Part shown: positions 1-10,108 of the stretch, piece after piece
How the letters are laid out: the number at the start of each line of letters is the position of its first letter
Position numbering within the stretch: position 1 is the first letter of the stretch
Assembly: GCA_963969495.1 (NCBI GenBank)
Contig: OZ018329.1
Coordinates: 71,761,452-71,825,451, forward strand
DNA: 64,000 nucleotides
From: Ceratothoa steindachneri
Lineage: Eukaryota; Arthropoda; Malacostraca; Isopoda; Cymothoidae
Direction of reading: 5' to 3'
The notes under the pieces: model-generated
What the model was told of the DNA's origin: nothing
The model's database searches: none
Seen by the model: the letters and a program-made list of their open reading frames with translations, nothing else
Made by a program: the position numbers and the translations under genes

Positions 1-245
1 AGGGCACTAATAAGGGCTGCCTCGGTAGGGTCCGTTGCATTCAGCAGAAGGCTACTGTTCAAGAGGGCACCTGAGAAAGCAAAGGAGACCTTAAGTGGAG
101 AGAACTCTGCAAAAGGGGGCAACATCCAAACCCATCAAAAGAGGACATGAAGATGAGTCGTCTCTGCTAGAAGAATTTTGGAGGGGCCACCCCTGTCCAA
201 AAGGGGAGCTGCCCGGGAGGAGCCTCCAAAGATGGCAAAGGGGAA
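1..245 (-). mobile_element. LINE (I-like) ORF1 remnant
   Basis: The first 65 bases match, in reverse orientation, the ORF1 segment that in better copies reads AKISALRTLHGTPV (for example near 11440-11520 and 26750-26830). Around 200-240 there is the 'gagctgcccg' stretch seen near the ORF1 start of other copies (12390, 27915). The piece is cut by the window edge, is frame-broken and does not make protein. It lies in the intron downstream of the 890-1044 host exon. Confidence 0.6.
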
Positions 246-889
246 ACCAATTGGCAGCATTTAGAAGGTGGTAGGGGAGCCCCCTCTACCTGTTAGAGTG
301 GTGTCGTCTTTTAGCTCCTCCTCCACCCCAACACCAAGTTTGGCTGAGGAACGAGGTCAGAAATGTTGAAAACTTTGGTTACCCAGTTGCTGGTGCTTCC
401 TCAAAGGTTGCAGCTTCCAACTGGGTAGATATCTTTACTGGAATGTAATAATCCTCTACCCGACGGCTAAGATCTGAAGAACTGTTGTGGCAGACCCAGG
501 AAGAGCTGAATGAAGGCTATGCACACATTGCGGATGAAGACGACCCTCACGCTGAACCACATCTCAACATGACTGCACACAATAGAAAACATGCTTTAAT
601 GACAAATCCTATAAAAGTAGAACTTTCAGTTTGTTTCTGGTACTTTTTATATCACACACATAAACCTCTCACCCCCCACCCACAAAAGAGTGGAGAACTT
701 TTGCAAAACACAGTAAAAGTAAACACAACCTTTGTCTTGGTTCAGTTGACATACCAGGGAATAACTGGTATGGCTAGTTATTCTCCAGCAAATGAGCACA
801 AATGGCTTTCCAGTCTGATTGTTTCAATATTGATATCAAAACAAACAATATTCTTTCAAACCAAGGACTATAGATATACATGCAATTAC
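246..889. other. intronic DNA, nothing recognised
   Basis: This stretch lies downstream of the last visible PLXDC exon. A plus-strand reading frame from about 485 to 907 is open, but it runs across the splice donor of the host exon and has no recognisable domain, so I treat it as chance. No further PLXDC exon (the rest of the PSI domain would be expected next) could be found here. Confidence 0.5.
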
Positions 890-1044
890 CTTGAAGTTCA
901 GCACTGATGTTAGACAGGCACTGCAGGTATTCAATGAAACACACAAAGTTAGTGGCTCAAATACAATTGCCGTCCAATTATTGATCTGCATTCCCCTTTT
1001 CATGTCAATTTTATGATATTCATAAATAGTTTTCTTTCGCACAT
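890..1044 (-). CDS. PLXDC: PLXDC exon: end of nidogen-like region and start of PSI domain
   Basis: This 155-nt exon carries 51 full codons plus two bases that complete a Tyr codon begun by the 21079-21214 exon. It encodes the family signature RKKTIYEYHKIDM, then NNWTAIVFEPL, and then the first cysteines of the PSI domain (TLCVSLNTCSACLTS). The acceptor is a pyrimidine-rich tract ending cttttcag just above 1044. The donor is gtaatt just below 890. The exon ends in phase 0 after NFK, where the next exon should supply the remaining PSI cysteines. There is no stop or frameshift. It sits 20 kb from the previous exon, behind the Gypsy element and several LINE fragments. Confidence 0.9.
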
Positions 1045-1780
1045 CTGAAAAGAAGAATTAAACATTTAATCAGAAGATTAGATGAATAATAAGCAATGAA
1101 CATAGGAATTCTGAGGGGTATATAAATTTAATGAATAAAGATACAAGAAAATAATAGTTATAGTGAAAAGTAGTCCGATATAGTAGTCTCAAAAGGGCTT
1201 TTTTGAAAAAAATTCCCGCATCTAGCAACTGCCTTCAAGGGCATAAGTAGTTAAAATTCTAGCCTATTCTAAAATTTACAAAAAACAAAACAATAAACAA
1301 ACAAGAGAAAAAAAACACTAAAAAAAAAGAAGGAAGCACATGCAACTTACAACAAAGAGAGTTAAATAAAATGGAGGAGGTAATGCATGTGAAGATCACC
1401 TAGATTGGGACTGTAGGGGAATCGTTACTCCCCCCTTCTCTCTCTCAGTGGAGACACGGGCCGTAACTGCAAAAACATCCGGGCCCGGCACCGTGGGGTC
1501 AAACTCGTAACCACAGTCCCTCACCACTTGTCGCTATGAAAAGCCAAATGGTTTTAAACTGCAAGATCTCCCCTATGAGAGTATATTCAATTTCACCTCA
1601 AGTAAGAAATTGGAGACGCGTTTCTCTCAAACTCGAAGGCCAGCTGGAGCAGAGTTGAGACTTGATGAGAAAAACCGTTGGAGTAACAACCCTCCCGCAG
1701 CCCGTCCACAAGCTCCACACTCCTACTCCTACCCCAGTGGGGTGACTAGGTATAAATAACAAAGACTTGGGGAAAAACGT

Positions 1781-1978
1781 GGTAGAATACATGAGTTGCC
1801 AGGCTACGAAGTCCCCGGATTGAGGCCGGGCTACCAAGACTGGACAGGTAGAATACATGAATCTCCAGGCTACAAAGTCCCCGACTATGGAGGCTGGGCT
1901 ACCAAGACTAGACAGGTAGAATATGTGAGTCGCCAGATTACGAAGTCCCCTGCAAGAGAGGCAGGGCTACCAAGAGGG
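1781..1978. repeat. tandem repeat, three imperfect copies of about 67 bp
   Basis: Units begin with 'ggtagaata' at 1781, 1847 and 1915 (spacing 66 and 68 bp). Each contains 'aggctacgaagtcccc'-like and 'gggctaccaagac' blocks. The third copy is the most diverged and runs out near 1978. The repeat is not long enough to be a satellite array. Confidence 0.8.
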
Positions 1979-2024
1979 CTAAGAAGCAGCTCATCCTCGA
2001 GCTAGTCCCTGGTTATCAAACCGA

Positions 2025-2390
2025 ACATTAAGTTAACTTGTTCAAGTTCAACTTACGCTCATCAGAGACACTCCTCATATCCTGGTGCATCCTAAAACCC
2101 AGGGATAATCCTCACCATTGAGAAATTACGAAAAGAGGAAAAAGGCCCCCCCTTGAGCCTGTTACCCGGTGGCCACACCAAACTCATAAGTTAACTTGGT
2201 TGAGGAACCAAGTTAAACTTATTCTCATCAGAGAAATCCCCCTCCTCTGTCCTCGCCCTTGAAGACGACCCACTCCCACGAGTAGACTACCTCCAGCACT
2301 CCCCTGAGTCAAGGTACTCAAGCCTTAGCGCATCACTAGACAGTGCGAATTACTCCTCAGAGTAATACGAAGAGGAGAAAGGAAACTTCT
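2025..2390. repeat. weak imperfect duplication
   Basis: Two blocks (about 2028-2140 and 2190-2390) share 'agttaacttg', an 'aagttnaactta...ctcatcagaga' segment and an 'attac...taatacgaagaggagaaagg'-type ending, separated by different spacers. It is probably a diverged duplication or part of an unidentified repeat family. Confidence 0.35.
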
Positions 2391-3302
2391 TTCACTATCC
2401 TGTGGTAATATCCCTTCCTGCTGAAAGTGCGTGGACCTCAACTGCCACACTTGCCAAAGTCAGTGGTGGTTTTCAAGTTATTCATCCACAACCTCCATCT
2501 GGCGGTCGGCACGCTGCTTGGAGACAATAGCATTCCGGAGGTAAATTGCTCATTGAGTTCAAGGTCAGACGCAAACCTGTTCCAAGGAGTATCTACAAAG
2601 GTAGTTGCGGCCAGTACAGGCTGTTAGCATTTTGTTTTGTTTAAATTGAAGTGAGTCGTGGGTCAACCATCACTATAATGTCAAGTAGGTCAAGTTAGAA
2701 AGCCATACGGAGAAATTATTGGTCATTTTTGTGTATTTTAAAATTTGCAGTATTTCTGTGGTTCATGTTTAGTTTTTGTGTAGTAAATTGTTAAATTTAA
2801 AATATAAGTTTATTTTGGGCATTCCTGTGCATTTCTTTATATCCTTATGTGTTGAAGCGGCTCTTCCTTAAAACAACAAAATTAGCACTCTTAGAACAAA
2901 GCCTACTTCATCAAAGAAGTATATCATGACCACAAAGTATACCACAACAAAAGAGGTGTCCTGTGTGGGGTGATTAAAACACAGGCATTATGCTACAAAA
3001 GTGGTGTCAGGTCTGTAGGTTTTTTTATTAGAAAGAACCCAGCAGCGTCTAATTAAGGAAGAGCCAACACGTAAAGGAATACCAGGAATAAGAGAATAAT
3101 TGGCGAGAGGAAAATTGGTAAAGTTAGAGGTGGAAACAATCTGAAAGTAATTGTCAGGCCAAGTGGTAAATTTGTTGTCAGAGTGGTACTACAATCAACA
3201 TAGTAGTGGGATTAAGGGTAAGTTACAGCTGCACGCTACCTGGTGATTGGCGGCATAAGTACCGGAGAGTACAGCAAGGAAAAATCGACGGACAAACACA
3301 AA

Positions 3303-3890
3303 ATGGATCCGGTCGAAAGATTATACCAACAAACCCAAAGTCTGGGACTTGAAGGCAAAAGAGATGCATGACTACATCATGGCAGAACTGAGAATAGAAT
3401 GCAAAGAAGAAAAAAGAGATTTGGATAGAGAAGAACAAGAAATAATAAAGTTTGACAGAGAAATGGAATATATAAGAAGAGGGAAAAAGAGAATGCAAAG
3501 TAATGGAAATAAGGATGGACCAAAAAAGAGAAGACCAAATACAGTGGAAAATAAAAATAGAGGAAAAAAGATTCCCAAGCGGACGTAAAACAAATGAAAG
3601 AATAAGACAGTTGAAAGAGAAGAAAAAGAATTCAGAATAAGGATAGAAAGGGAAGATAAAGAATAAAGATAAAGCTGGAAGATGAAGAAAGAAGAACCCA
3701 ATGGGAAAGCGAAATAGCGAAAGCGGAAATAGAAGCCGAGGAAAGGAGAATGAAGAGGAAAAAAGAGTCAAAAGAGAAAAGAATAAAAATAAAAAAAGAA
3801 GTAGATGAAAGAAGAATAGAGGGAAAAAGAACTTGTGCAAGCTGAAAGAAAAGAGAGAGAAGAAAAAGAAAGATTGCTCGCACTTGACAG
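3303..3890 (+). pseudogene. Gypsy gag, N-terminal charged/coiled-coil part
   Basis: An ATG at 3303 opens MDPVERLYQQTQSLGLEGK. A frameshift near 3360 moves into a second frame that continues EMHDYIMAELRIECKEEKRD and then a long Arg/Lys/Glu-rich helix-forming stretch. A start of this kind (short leader, LGLEGKE, then a long charged coiled coil) is typical of Gypsy-type Gag proteins of invertebrates. That is family knowledge; the sequence itself shows only the composition and motif. Several stops break the frame after 3590. The reading is cut at about 3900 by an inserted LINE fragment and resumes, diverged, near 5100. Confidence 0.6.
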
Positions 3891-3901
3891 TGCATTCTGC
3901 T

Positions 3902-4600
3902 ACAGGGACATTCAGTAAGAATGTGCTGAAAAGTCTGTGGGCCAATGCAGTCATTGCAATAAGGCGCAGGTAAGCATTCCATTAAATAGTTGTGCATATG
4001 GTGCCTGAGCAGGTTTGGTGTTTGGTATGGACCCCAGGTTCAATCCCATACAGGATCTTGCCATCTGGGGCTGGGTCACCTCTGGGACAATGTCCATCTC
4101 AGAAGGGGCCTCCATGTGCCCCCCCCCCCTCCCCCAAGGCATCACAGATCCTGTTCAAGTTACTTTTTGTTGTGTCATCTCTGGTTGGTGAACCGATATC
4201 CAGCAGGGAGAGAGGTGGGCAGGGCCCCCCCCCCCTGAAAACTCTAGATGCAGGACTGTAGGGCCCTTATCCCCTTAAGGGGGTTGGCCTTATTGAGCTG
4301 CTCCCAGTGGGAGTGTTGAATTTTGGGTTGCTTGCCTGTACTCTTGGCAGTCCCCTGTAATAGTAATGGGGAAACTGTCACTGGTAGAGAGATGGAGTAA
4401 CCCAAAGGCACCTCCAGAGATGGGGGGGAGGGGGAAGAATATACTGCACCAGTAGGCCCAAAACAAGAATGGCTCATTTTTGGAAGTGCCCTAGAGCCCA
4501 AAGAGTTGGAAAGTGGGACTGCTGTCCAAATGATTTTCTGGAAGTGGAAACCCAAATGAAATGGTCTGACTGGTCTTCTGAGCCTCCCGGGGCAAATGTC
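3902..4600 (-). mobile_element. LINE (I-like) fragment with large internal deletion, inside Gypsy gag
   Basis: Bases 3902-3990 match the ORF2 C-terminal region of other copies (the 'gggacattca..aagaatgtgc' and 'gcgcaggn..agcg..ccat' blocks that encode the CX2CX7HX4C motif). From about 4000 to 4600 the sequence jumps to ORF1 N-terminal DNA (the 'aaggaccatgtccatctc' and 'gagatgggggggaggggg' blocks also present near 12250 and 27800). Nearly all of ORF2 is therefore missing. No open frame of useful length remains. Confidence 0.65.
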
Positions 4601-5090
4601 TTTTATTTTCTTTCTTAAATATAACTGCTTCTCCTTTTGTAACAGGACGAGATCTTTGTTAAAACAACAATCTAAAGTAGAATCTTTGTTTGTAAAATGT
4701 AATTTAAACAAAGTACTATTTCTTTATGAAAGGTAATTCAGACAAAGTACATCTCTTTGCTAGAATTTACTTCAAACAGAGTAATCTTTGTTAAAAGGTA
4801 GTATAAAAGTACATACTATCTCATGTAACAAGAAAAATATTTTAAACAAAAAATCAAACACAAATCATATCTATACCACCTCATCTTGTAGTAGTTTGGT
4901 TGTCCACCTCCCCCCCAATGTCTAATCCCTTTCTTCTTTTTCAGAATGTGTGTGTGGGTCACATGATCACCATCATTGCTTTGTGTGGGGGGGGGGGACT
5001 CGATAGATCTTTATCGTGCTCCCCCCATTCATCTCTATTTTCTTTTTAGGCGGATTATTTCAGCTTATCAATAATTCTGTATTTGTTTAT
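4601..5090. other. AT-rich intronic DNA, nothing recognised
   Basis: This is AT-rich sequence with repeated 'caaagta' words (about 4710-4810) and a G9 run near 4990. No coding or structural feature could be supported. It separates the LINE fragment from the resumed Gypsy body. Confidence 0.4.
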
Positions 5091-5234
5091 AGTTCAAAAG
5101 CCAATAGTTGTGACTGAGGAAGGAAGAGCCACCTGGATGGAAAATAGGCGAGTAAAAATTGTGTGAAAGTGGGTGTGGTTGAATGTGTTAGCAGTAAAGA
5201 TGTTTGAGTGTAGCAGGGAATCAGTATAAGTAAG

Positions 5235-5730
5235 TTGCCCCAGTTCCGGTCGTATGGGGATGCGTTGATGGAGAACCTGATCAAGGTGATGACAAAATTC
5301 TTGGAAAATTATTACATGCAGAATGAACAACAGAGTGTGTATGTTGGCCGCGAACCAAGAGGGAATAAAAGTAGGAGTGAGAGTTGGAATGGTTGGGGTA
5401 GGGTTCAGCATGGTCGGAATAGTGGTTGCACAAATGGTAGGAATGACAGTAGATCTAGAGTGAATGAGCCTAGGTGTTTGAGGTGCAAGAAAGTTGGGCC
5501 TTTGAGGGCTGACTGTCGCTGGTCACAAGGAAGTTGCTTTGGTAGTGGACAAATGGGGCATATGATAAAAGATTGTAGTCATGCGAGGGAGAGTGTGTTA
5601 TGGATGTGGAAGAATGGGCCACTTGGCACGAGAATGCAGGGAAGGTGGTTGAGTGAATATGAATGGATCTGGAGTGTGTGGTAATTGTGGGCAGATAGGG
5701 CATTATACCAGTATGTGTAGGACTTGTGAT
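5235..5730 (+). pseudogene. Gypsy gag C-terminal part with nucleocapsid zinc knuckles
   Basis: This frame begins inside gag (MPQFRSYGDALMENLIKVM) and passes a Gly/Asn/Arg-rich basic linker. It then reads a first degenerate knuckle beginning CLRCKKVG and a second, CFGSGQMGHMIKDC, that keeps the CX?X?GHXXXXC shape with the second Cys changed to Ser. A third knuckle follows in another frame near 5680 (CGNCGQIGHYTSMC). CCHC knuckles in Gag bind the genomic RNA. The frame shifts at about 5590, so this cannot make a complete Gag. It is followed directly by protease sequence. Confidence 0.75.
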
Positions 5731-5899
5731 AGATGCGGGAACGAAAGAATGGATGGGAATGATGCAAGTAATCGAGATGATACGACTCAGGGAAACTAAG
5801 GAATGAGAGGATTCCTTCTGAGGAATTCTCTAGAGTGCAAGTGATGAATGTGAGAGAAGGATTGTCAAATTGTGAAGTGAATAGGTGTATGTGTGTTAA

Positions 5900-7915
5900 A
5901 ATTAAGTGTGGAGAATGAGAAGTAAGTGCATTGATTGATACAGAATGTAAGGTGAATGTGGTGTACTATGAAGCATTTGTAAGAATGAAAGTAAGTGAAG
6001 TTAAGGATCGTGGATATCATTTGACTGGATTAGGTGAACATGATGTGTAAATTGTTGCAAGGTTTAGAGAGAGAGTTTCGATTGCGTGTCCAGATGAATG
6101 AGGATTAATTTTGTGTAGTAGGAGGTGCAAACAAGAAGTATGACATGCTATTAGGTTATAAGTTTTTGAAAGCGAATGGTATCATGATTCACCCTGATTT
6201 AGAGATGATTGAATGTAAGAAGAATGGAAGTATGAAATGTCAATGGTATGTGGATCCAGATGGAAGTGTGAGAGTGAACATCATGAAAGGTCTGGAGGTA
6301 TATGCGATTGAGAGTGTGCCTGCAAGCAGAATGAAACATTGAGTGTAAGGATTGGATGGAATTCAGATGTTGAGATAAGTTTACAGGATGTTGTGGAATA
6401 GGAGAGGTGCCTTGAGTCAAGGGGATGAGGACTTTGGCAATGCTTGCTTGCCTAAGTTCAAAATAATTTTGAGCGACGATATACCAATTTATCAAAGGCC
6501 TCATCATTTCCCTCCCCCTGTGGCTCAAGAGATTGAGGAACAGTGTGAGGAATTAGAGAGAATTGGTGTAATTGAGCAGTGTGAGTGCCTGTAATAGTCC
6601 GATTGTACGAAAGCCAGATGGATGTTTGTGATTGTGTATTGACTATAGAAGAGTGGATGAACGAACATTGAAAGACAAATTTCCTATGACCGTTGTGTCT
6701 GAACGTGTGTACAGTATGTATGGAAGGAAAGTATTTTCTAAGATGGATCTGGTACATGGTTACTACCAGATGCCTGTGGCTGAAGAGAGTAGGCCTATTA
6801 CGGCTTTCTCCACCTCAATGCACCATTATCAGTTTAGAAACCTGAGCTTTGGGTTGCCGAATGCCCTGGCTGCTTTTCAACATGCTATGAATGTAGAGTT
6901 AAGTGGTTTTCCATGTAAGAATGTACGTATGTTTTTGGATGATATTTTGGTGATGAGTGAGAACATGGAAGAACATATGGCCTTGGTAAATGATGTTTTA
7001 AGAAAGTTGGAAGAGGTTGGGGTGAAAGTGAAGTTATGTAAATGTGTGTGGTTTGCTAGTGAAGTTGAGTTTTGATGACATAAGGTGAGTGCGGTTGAAT
7101 TGCATAAATTGGAGAAGTTTGTGGAAAAGGTTAAGAATTTCCCTAAGCCTACCACACTGAAAGAGTTGTGTGGATTTCTTGGTTTAGTTGAGTTTGGAAG
7201 AAAGTTTATGAAAGATTGTTCGGGTGTAATGAAACCGTTGAGGGTACAGACTGGGAAAAAGAGAGGAGTACTGTGATTAAGTGGAATGACTCTATGAATG
7301 CGGCATTTGAAAAGTTAAAAGCGGAAGTTGCAAAAGATGTAAAACTTGCGTATCCAGCTTATGGAACAAATGCAAGTGGTCATTCAATGGGTGGATGTTT
7401 GATGCAAGATCAAGTTGTGAATGGGCTTGAAAGAAAGCTAGTAATTGCGTATGTTTCCAAGGCATTTAGTGGGCAGAGCATGCATATTCAATGATTGAAA
7501 GAAAGTTAGCTGTGTTAAGATTCTGTCTCAAGTCATTACGACCATTTCTGTATGGAGTACGGTTTGTAGTGAGAACAGATGCCAGCCAGTAGTGTATTTG
7601 GAGTATATGAGGTTAGTTGATAGTAGGCTTGCAAGGACGAAAGATTTGAGTGATTTTGATTTTGTGGTTGAGTATTTGCCAGGTGAAAGGAATCCGATTG
7701 CTGATTTGAGGTCAGGTTTGCCATGTAGTTTGAAAGAGAGCGAGACTGTAAGCATATATCCTGAGTATTTGCCAGCAGGTGTGGTTGTTGGAAAGAAATG
7801 TAAAGGTGCAGGTGATTCTATGTTGAAAGTGTGTTGTATGATTTACGAGACTTGATGGAAGGTGGATTGCTTGAGAAGGTGCCAGAAAGTGTGAATGCAT
7901 TACGAAAGGTGGTTA
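5900..7915 (+). pseudogene. Gypsy pol: protease, reverse transcriptase, RNase H
   Basis: Protease comes first. Near 5930 the frame reads ALIDTECKVNVV, where the active-site DTG has become DTE, and MLLGYKFLKANGI follows at 6145. RT is recognisable from 6460 (IPIYQRPHHFPPPVA) through RKPDG, DYRRVDERT, FSKMDLVHGYYQMPV, FGLPNALAAFQHAM and the catalytic FLDD box (6932-6943). Connection and RNase H follow: FCGFLGLVEFGRKFM (7085-7230), AYGTNASGHSMGGCL, then DFDFVVEYLPGERNPIADLRS (about 7637-7710), the usual end of Gypsy RNase H. Frames change at about 6600, 7078, 7270 and 7590. The order PR-RT-RNase H and the FLDD variant place it in Ty3/Gypsy rather than Copia. Confidence 0.85.
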
Positions 7916-7920
7916 TGGAT

Positions 7921-9226
7921 TTTTTTTTTTTTTTTAAGGGGCTATATGGCGACTGCCCACTTAGGCATAAGTCGCCGTAAACAAACAGCCTAGTTCTAGG
8001 CTACTTTAAAATATTTGAACAGAAAAACAAAAATAAAAAGAAATAACAATTAGGAAGCAATAACAATAACAAAACAATAACAGAAACAGCAACTAAACCT
8101 AGTTAAATGAAAGGGAGAAGGCCAGCCTCCCCAGAGAAGTCAAGAAGTCTAAAAGTCAATGTGCACGAACTCGTCCCGAGTCCAAAGGGTTGGCAGTAGC
8201 GACCCCGCCCAGCCCGGTACCGGGATAGGTAACGTGCGCGAAGATTACCCAGATTGGGACATTAAACAAGAATGTGCCGAACAGTCTGAGGGACGACGCA
8301 GTCGTCGCAATAGGGCGCAGGCGAGCGCTCCATCAAATAGCGATGCGTCACACGAGTGTGTCCGATTCAGAGACGACAGAAAGCGACCTGCAGCCGTCGC
8401 GGCATTGGGGAATAGGTCCATAGGAACAGTCGCGGCGCAATGGCACGCAACTTTAAGTTCCCTTCGACCGTCTCCCATCTTCTTTGCCAAGCAGTCCGAA
8501 GAGCTGCCCGTATTCCTGCCATGTAGTCGGTGTGAGGAAGGGCGAAACGCTGGTCCGGTCGCAGAGTCCTCGCGGATTCTTTGGCGCGCTCATTCTCCGC
8601 AATTCCTACATGTCCAGGAACCCAGCAGACGATAATCTCGACATCTGCCCGGCTCGCCAAAACCGTGGCGTAACGGATAACGCGAACCAGGGGATGCAGA
8701 GATTCCAATGCCCCAAGAGCACTCAGGGCGCTTTGTGAGTCGCTATAGAACACAGTCCGGTCTCCGAACCGTGCACGTCGCGTAATCTCCCGTACCGAGT
8801 GGTATATTGCCACGGGCTCGGCCGTGAAGACAGACGAAGCGCCTGGCAGAGCTCCGCTGACTTCAAACAGAGGGGATACGGCGTGGAAGCCGACCCCCTC
8901 TTCGGAATTGGAGCCATCCGAATACACTGGCACGGTTCCAGCGTGACACGAGGTGTGCTCCAAAAAGGTCGAACGCAGTACTCCCGGCGCCGTACAAGCT
9001 TTGGGAGCAGAGGCGTGGCGACAAATAGCCAAATGTGGTACCCTCCAGGGTGGCCTCCTGGGCAGAACCAGGGGGCCACGGACCCGAGAGCTATATCTAG
9101 CTCTCGAAGGAGTTTCCTGGCCCTAAACCGAAAGGGCTTAGGGTATGACTGGCGTCCCTCGGGAAAATAGGCACCATCAAGATCAGCTGCGGATGCAGTG
9201 AAAGATGTTGGCGACTGAGGGAGGCG
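7921..9226 (-). mobile_element. 5'-truncated LINE (I-like) insertion in the Gypsy element
   Basis: On the plus strand it opens with a T15 tract (7921-7935), the copied poly(A) tail. The conserved 3' UTR hairpins (7948-8002) follow, then the ORF2 C-terminus, RNase H (YSDGSNSEEGVGFHA, IYHSVREI, FYSDSQSALSAL, WVPGHVGIAENERA) and part of the RT-RNase H linker. It stops at about 9226 in the linker, a normal 5' truncation. The RNase H frame is open for 221 codons (8367-9032), so this copy is fairly young. Gypsy sequence resumes beyond 9226. I could not find a convincing target-site duplication. Confidence 0.85.
7948..8002 (-). other. conserved 3' UTR double hairpin of the LINE
   Basis: Stem 1 pairs GGCGAC (7948-7953) with GTCGCC (7971-7976). 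Stem 2 pairs AGCCTA with TAGGCT (7987-8002, loop GTTC). The same two palindromes sit just inside the poly(A) end of other copies (35201-35255, 61984-62038, 21829-21862 and diverged forms at 58035 and 44108). They are the same on either strand, so they would form in the element RNA, and could be what the reverse transcriptase recognises. Confidence 0.7.
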
Positions 9227-9229
9227 CAT

Positions 9230-10108
9230 GATGTTGATATGAGTTGGAATGTTTCTAGAAAAGGGGTGACAGTTTCAATAAGTGGACGTATTATGGCATG
9301 GGAGGAAGTGAGTTAGTATGTAAGCATGGGAAAGTTGAATGACATATTGCATGAATTTGTTGTGTTAAGCGAGAATGAGTGACCATATTGTTTTCTGTTT
9401 GGAATTGATTTTCATTGGATGCATGTAATGAAATGTTTAGTGAAAGATGGTGTAACAGTTGGGAATTTGCAGAGTGAGCTTGTAAGGCTCAACTGGATTT
9501 GTAGGAGTGGCAGGTGTCAATTTGAGTGAAGAACTGTTGACTGCTGAAGATATAGAGAGCATGCAAGAGTCATGGCTGATAAAGTGTGTGAATTGAAAGA
9601 TAGCGTGATGACCAGTGTTTGTGTGAATGAATGGAGTTGCATATTAAGAGAGTTTAGAAGGTTTGCTGGAAAGTTTGTAGTGTACAAGGGTTTAGTGTAT
9701 TTTGTGCAATGTATAGATGGTGAGGATGTATATATTCTGGTGTTTTGTGTGTGTGGCACGATTAGAATGGTGAAGATTGTGCATGATAGGTTTGGACATA
9801 TGGGTAAGAATAAATTGTGGGATTTGCATGGATGTAGCAACTATGTGTGTGTGCCAGAAGAGAAAGTATCAGAGAGTGTATATTGCCCCACCGTATTAAA
9901 GTTGTGTGAATGAACCCTTTGAAATGGAGGCGATCAATTGTGTCTTTTCCGAGGACTGCAAGAGGTTATATACGGATGATTTGTGATGGTGGATCATAAG
10001 AGCAAATTTGTGTATGCTGCACCTGTGACAAATAAATCTTCATTGAATGTTGCTAGAGAAGTGAGTGAGAGAATGTTGCCCATGTGCGTGTGAAAGCCTT
10101 TGCGAATG
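9230..10108 (+). pseudogene. Gypsy integrase remnant
   Basis: After the LINE insertion the plus-strand frame resumes with pre-integrase sequence (FVVYKGLVYFVQCIDGEDVY, then VHDRFGHMGKNKLWDL near 9780). That is the H-X3-4-H half of the integrase HHCC zinc finger. The CxxC half is degenerate, with only single cysteines left near 9884 and 9905. Weak core-domain similarity (YTDD near 9970) follows in other frames before the element breaks off at about 10108. It is not functional, as there are multiple stops and frame changes. Integrase would normally insert the LTR-retrotransposon cDNA. Confidence 0.6.

Larger units (their letters stand above)
1045..3302. other. intronic DNA with GC-rich repeat block and AT-rich block
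   Basis: From 1045 to about 1380 the DNA is AT-rich with no feature. From 1400 to about 2640 it turns GC-richer and contains a three-copy tandem repeat (1781-1978) and a weaker duplicated block (about 2025-2390). From 2640 to 3300 it is AT-rich again. That part lies just upstream of the Gypsy gag start and could hold a decayed 5' LTR. I could not prove it, because no matching 3' LTR is present. Short reading frames here have no recognisable domain. Confidence 0.5.
3303..10108 (+). mobile_element. Gypsy/Ty3-type LTR retrotransposon, broken, plus strand
   Basis: Gag, aspartic protease, reverse transcriptase, RNase H and integrase remnants occur in canonical Ty3/Gypsy order on the plus strand. 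All are frame-broken. Two minus-strand LINE fragments interrupt the body (3902-4600 within gag, 7921-9226 between RNase H and integrase). The right side stops abruptly at about 10108, inside integrase, where LINE endonuclease sequence begins. No pair of LTRs is visible, so the true ends are unknown. The element runs antisense to the host gene. Coding remnants use A- and G-rich codons unlike the GC-rich LINE copies around them, as expected for an unrelated element. Confidence 0.85.

Noticed and set aside
485..907. Open 140-codon frame on the plus strand
   Set aside because: It begins at a TTG, runs through the splice donor of the PLXDC exon on the other strand, and has no recognisable domain. 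I consider it chance.
2640..3300. 5' LTR of the Gypsy element
   Set aside because: It is positioned as expected, with PBS-like 'tggtgtcag' words near 3003 and 3175-3185, but no second LTR exists to compare it with and no TG...CA ends could be fixed.
3223..3954. 243-codon minus-strand frame rich in Phe/Ser/Leu
   Set aside because: It is the antisense of the purine-rich Gypsy gag coiled coil, and the apparent membrane-like composition is a by-product of AAG/GAA codons read backwards.
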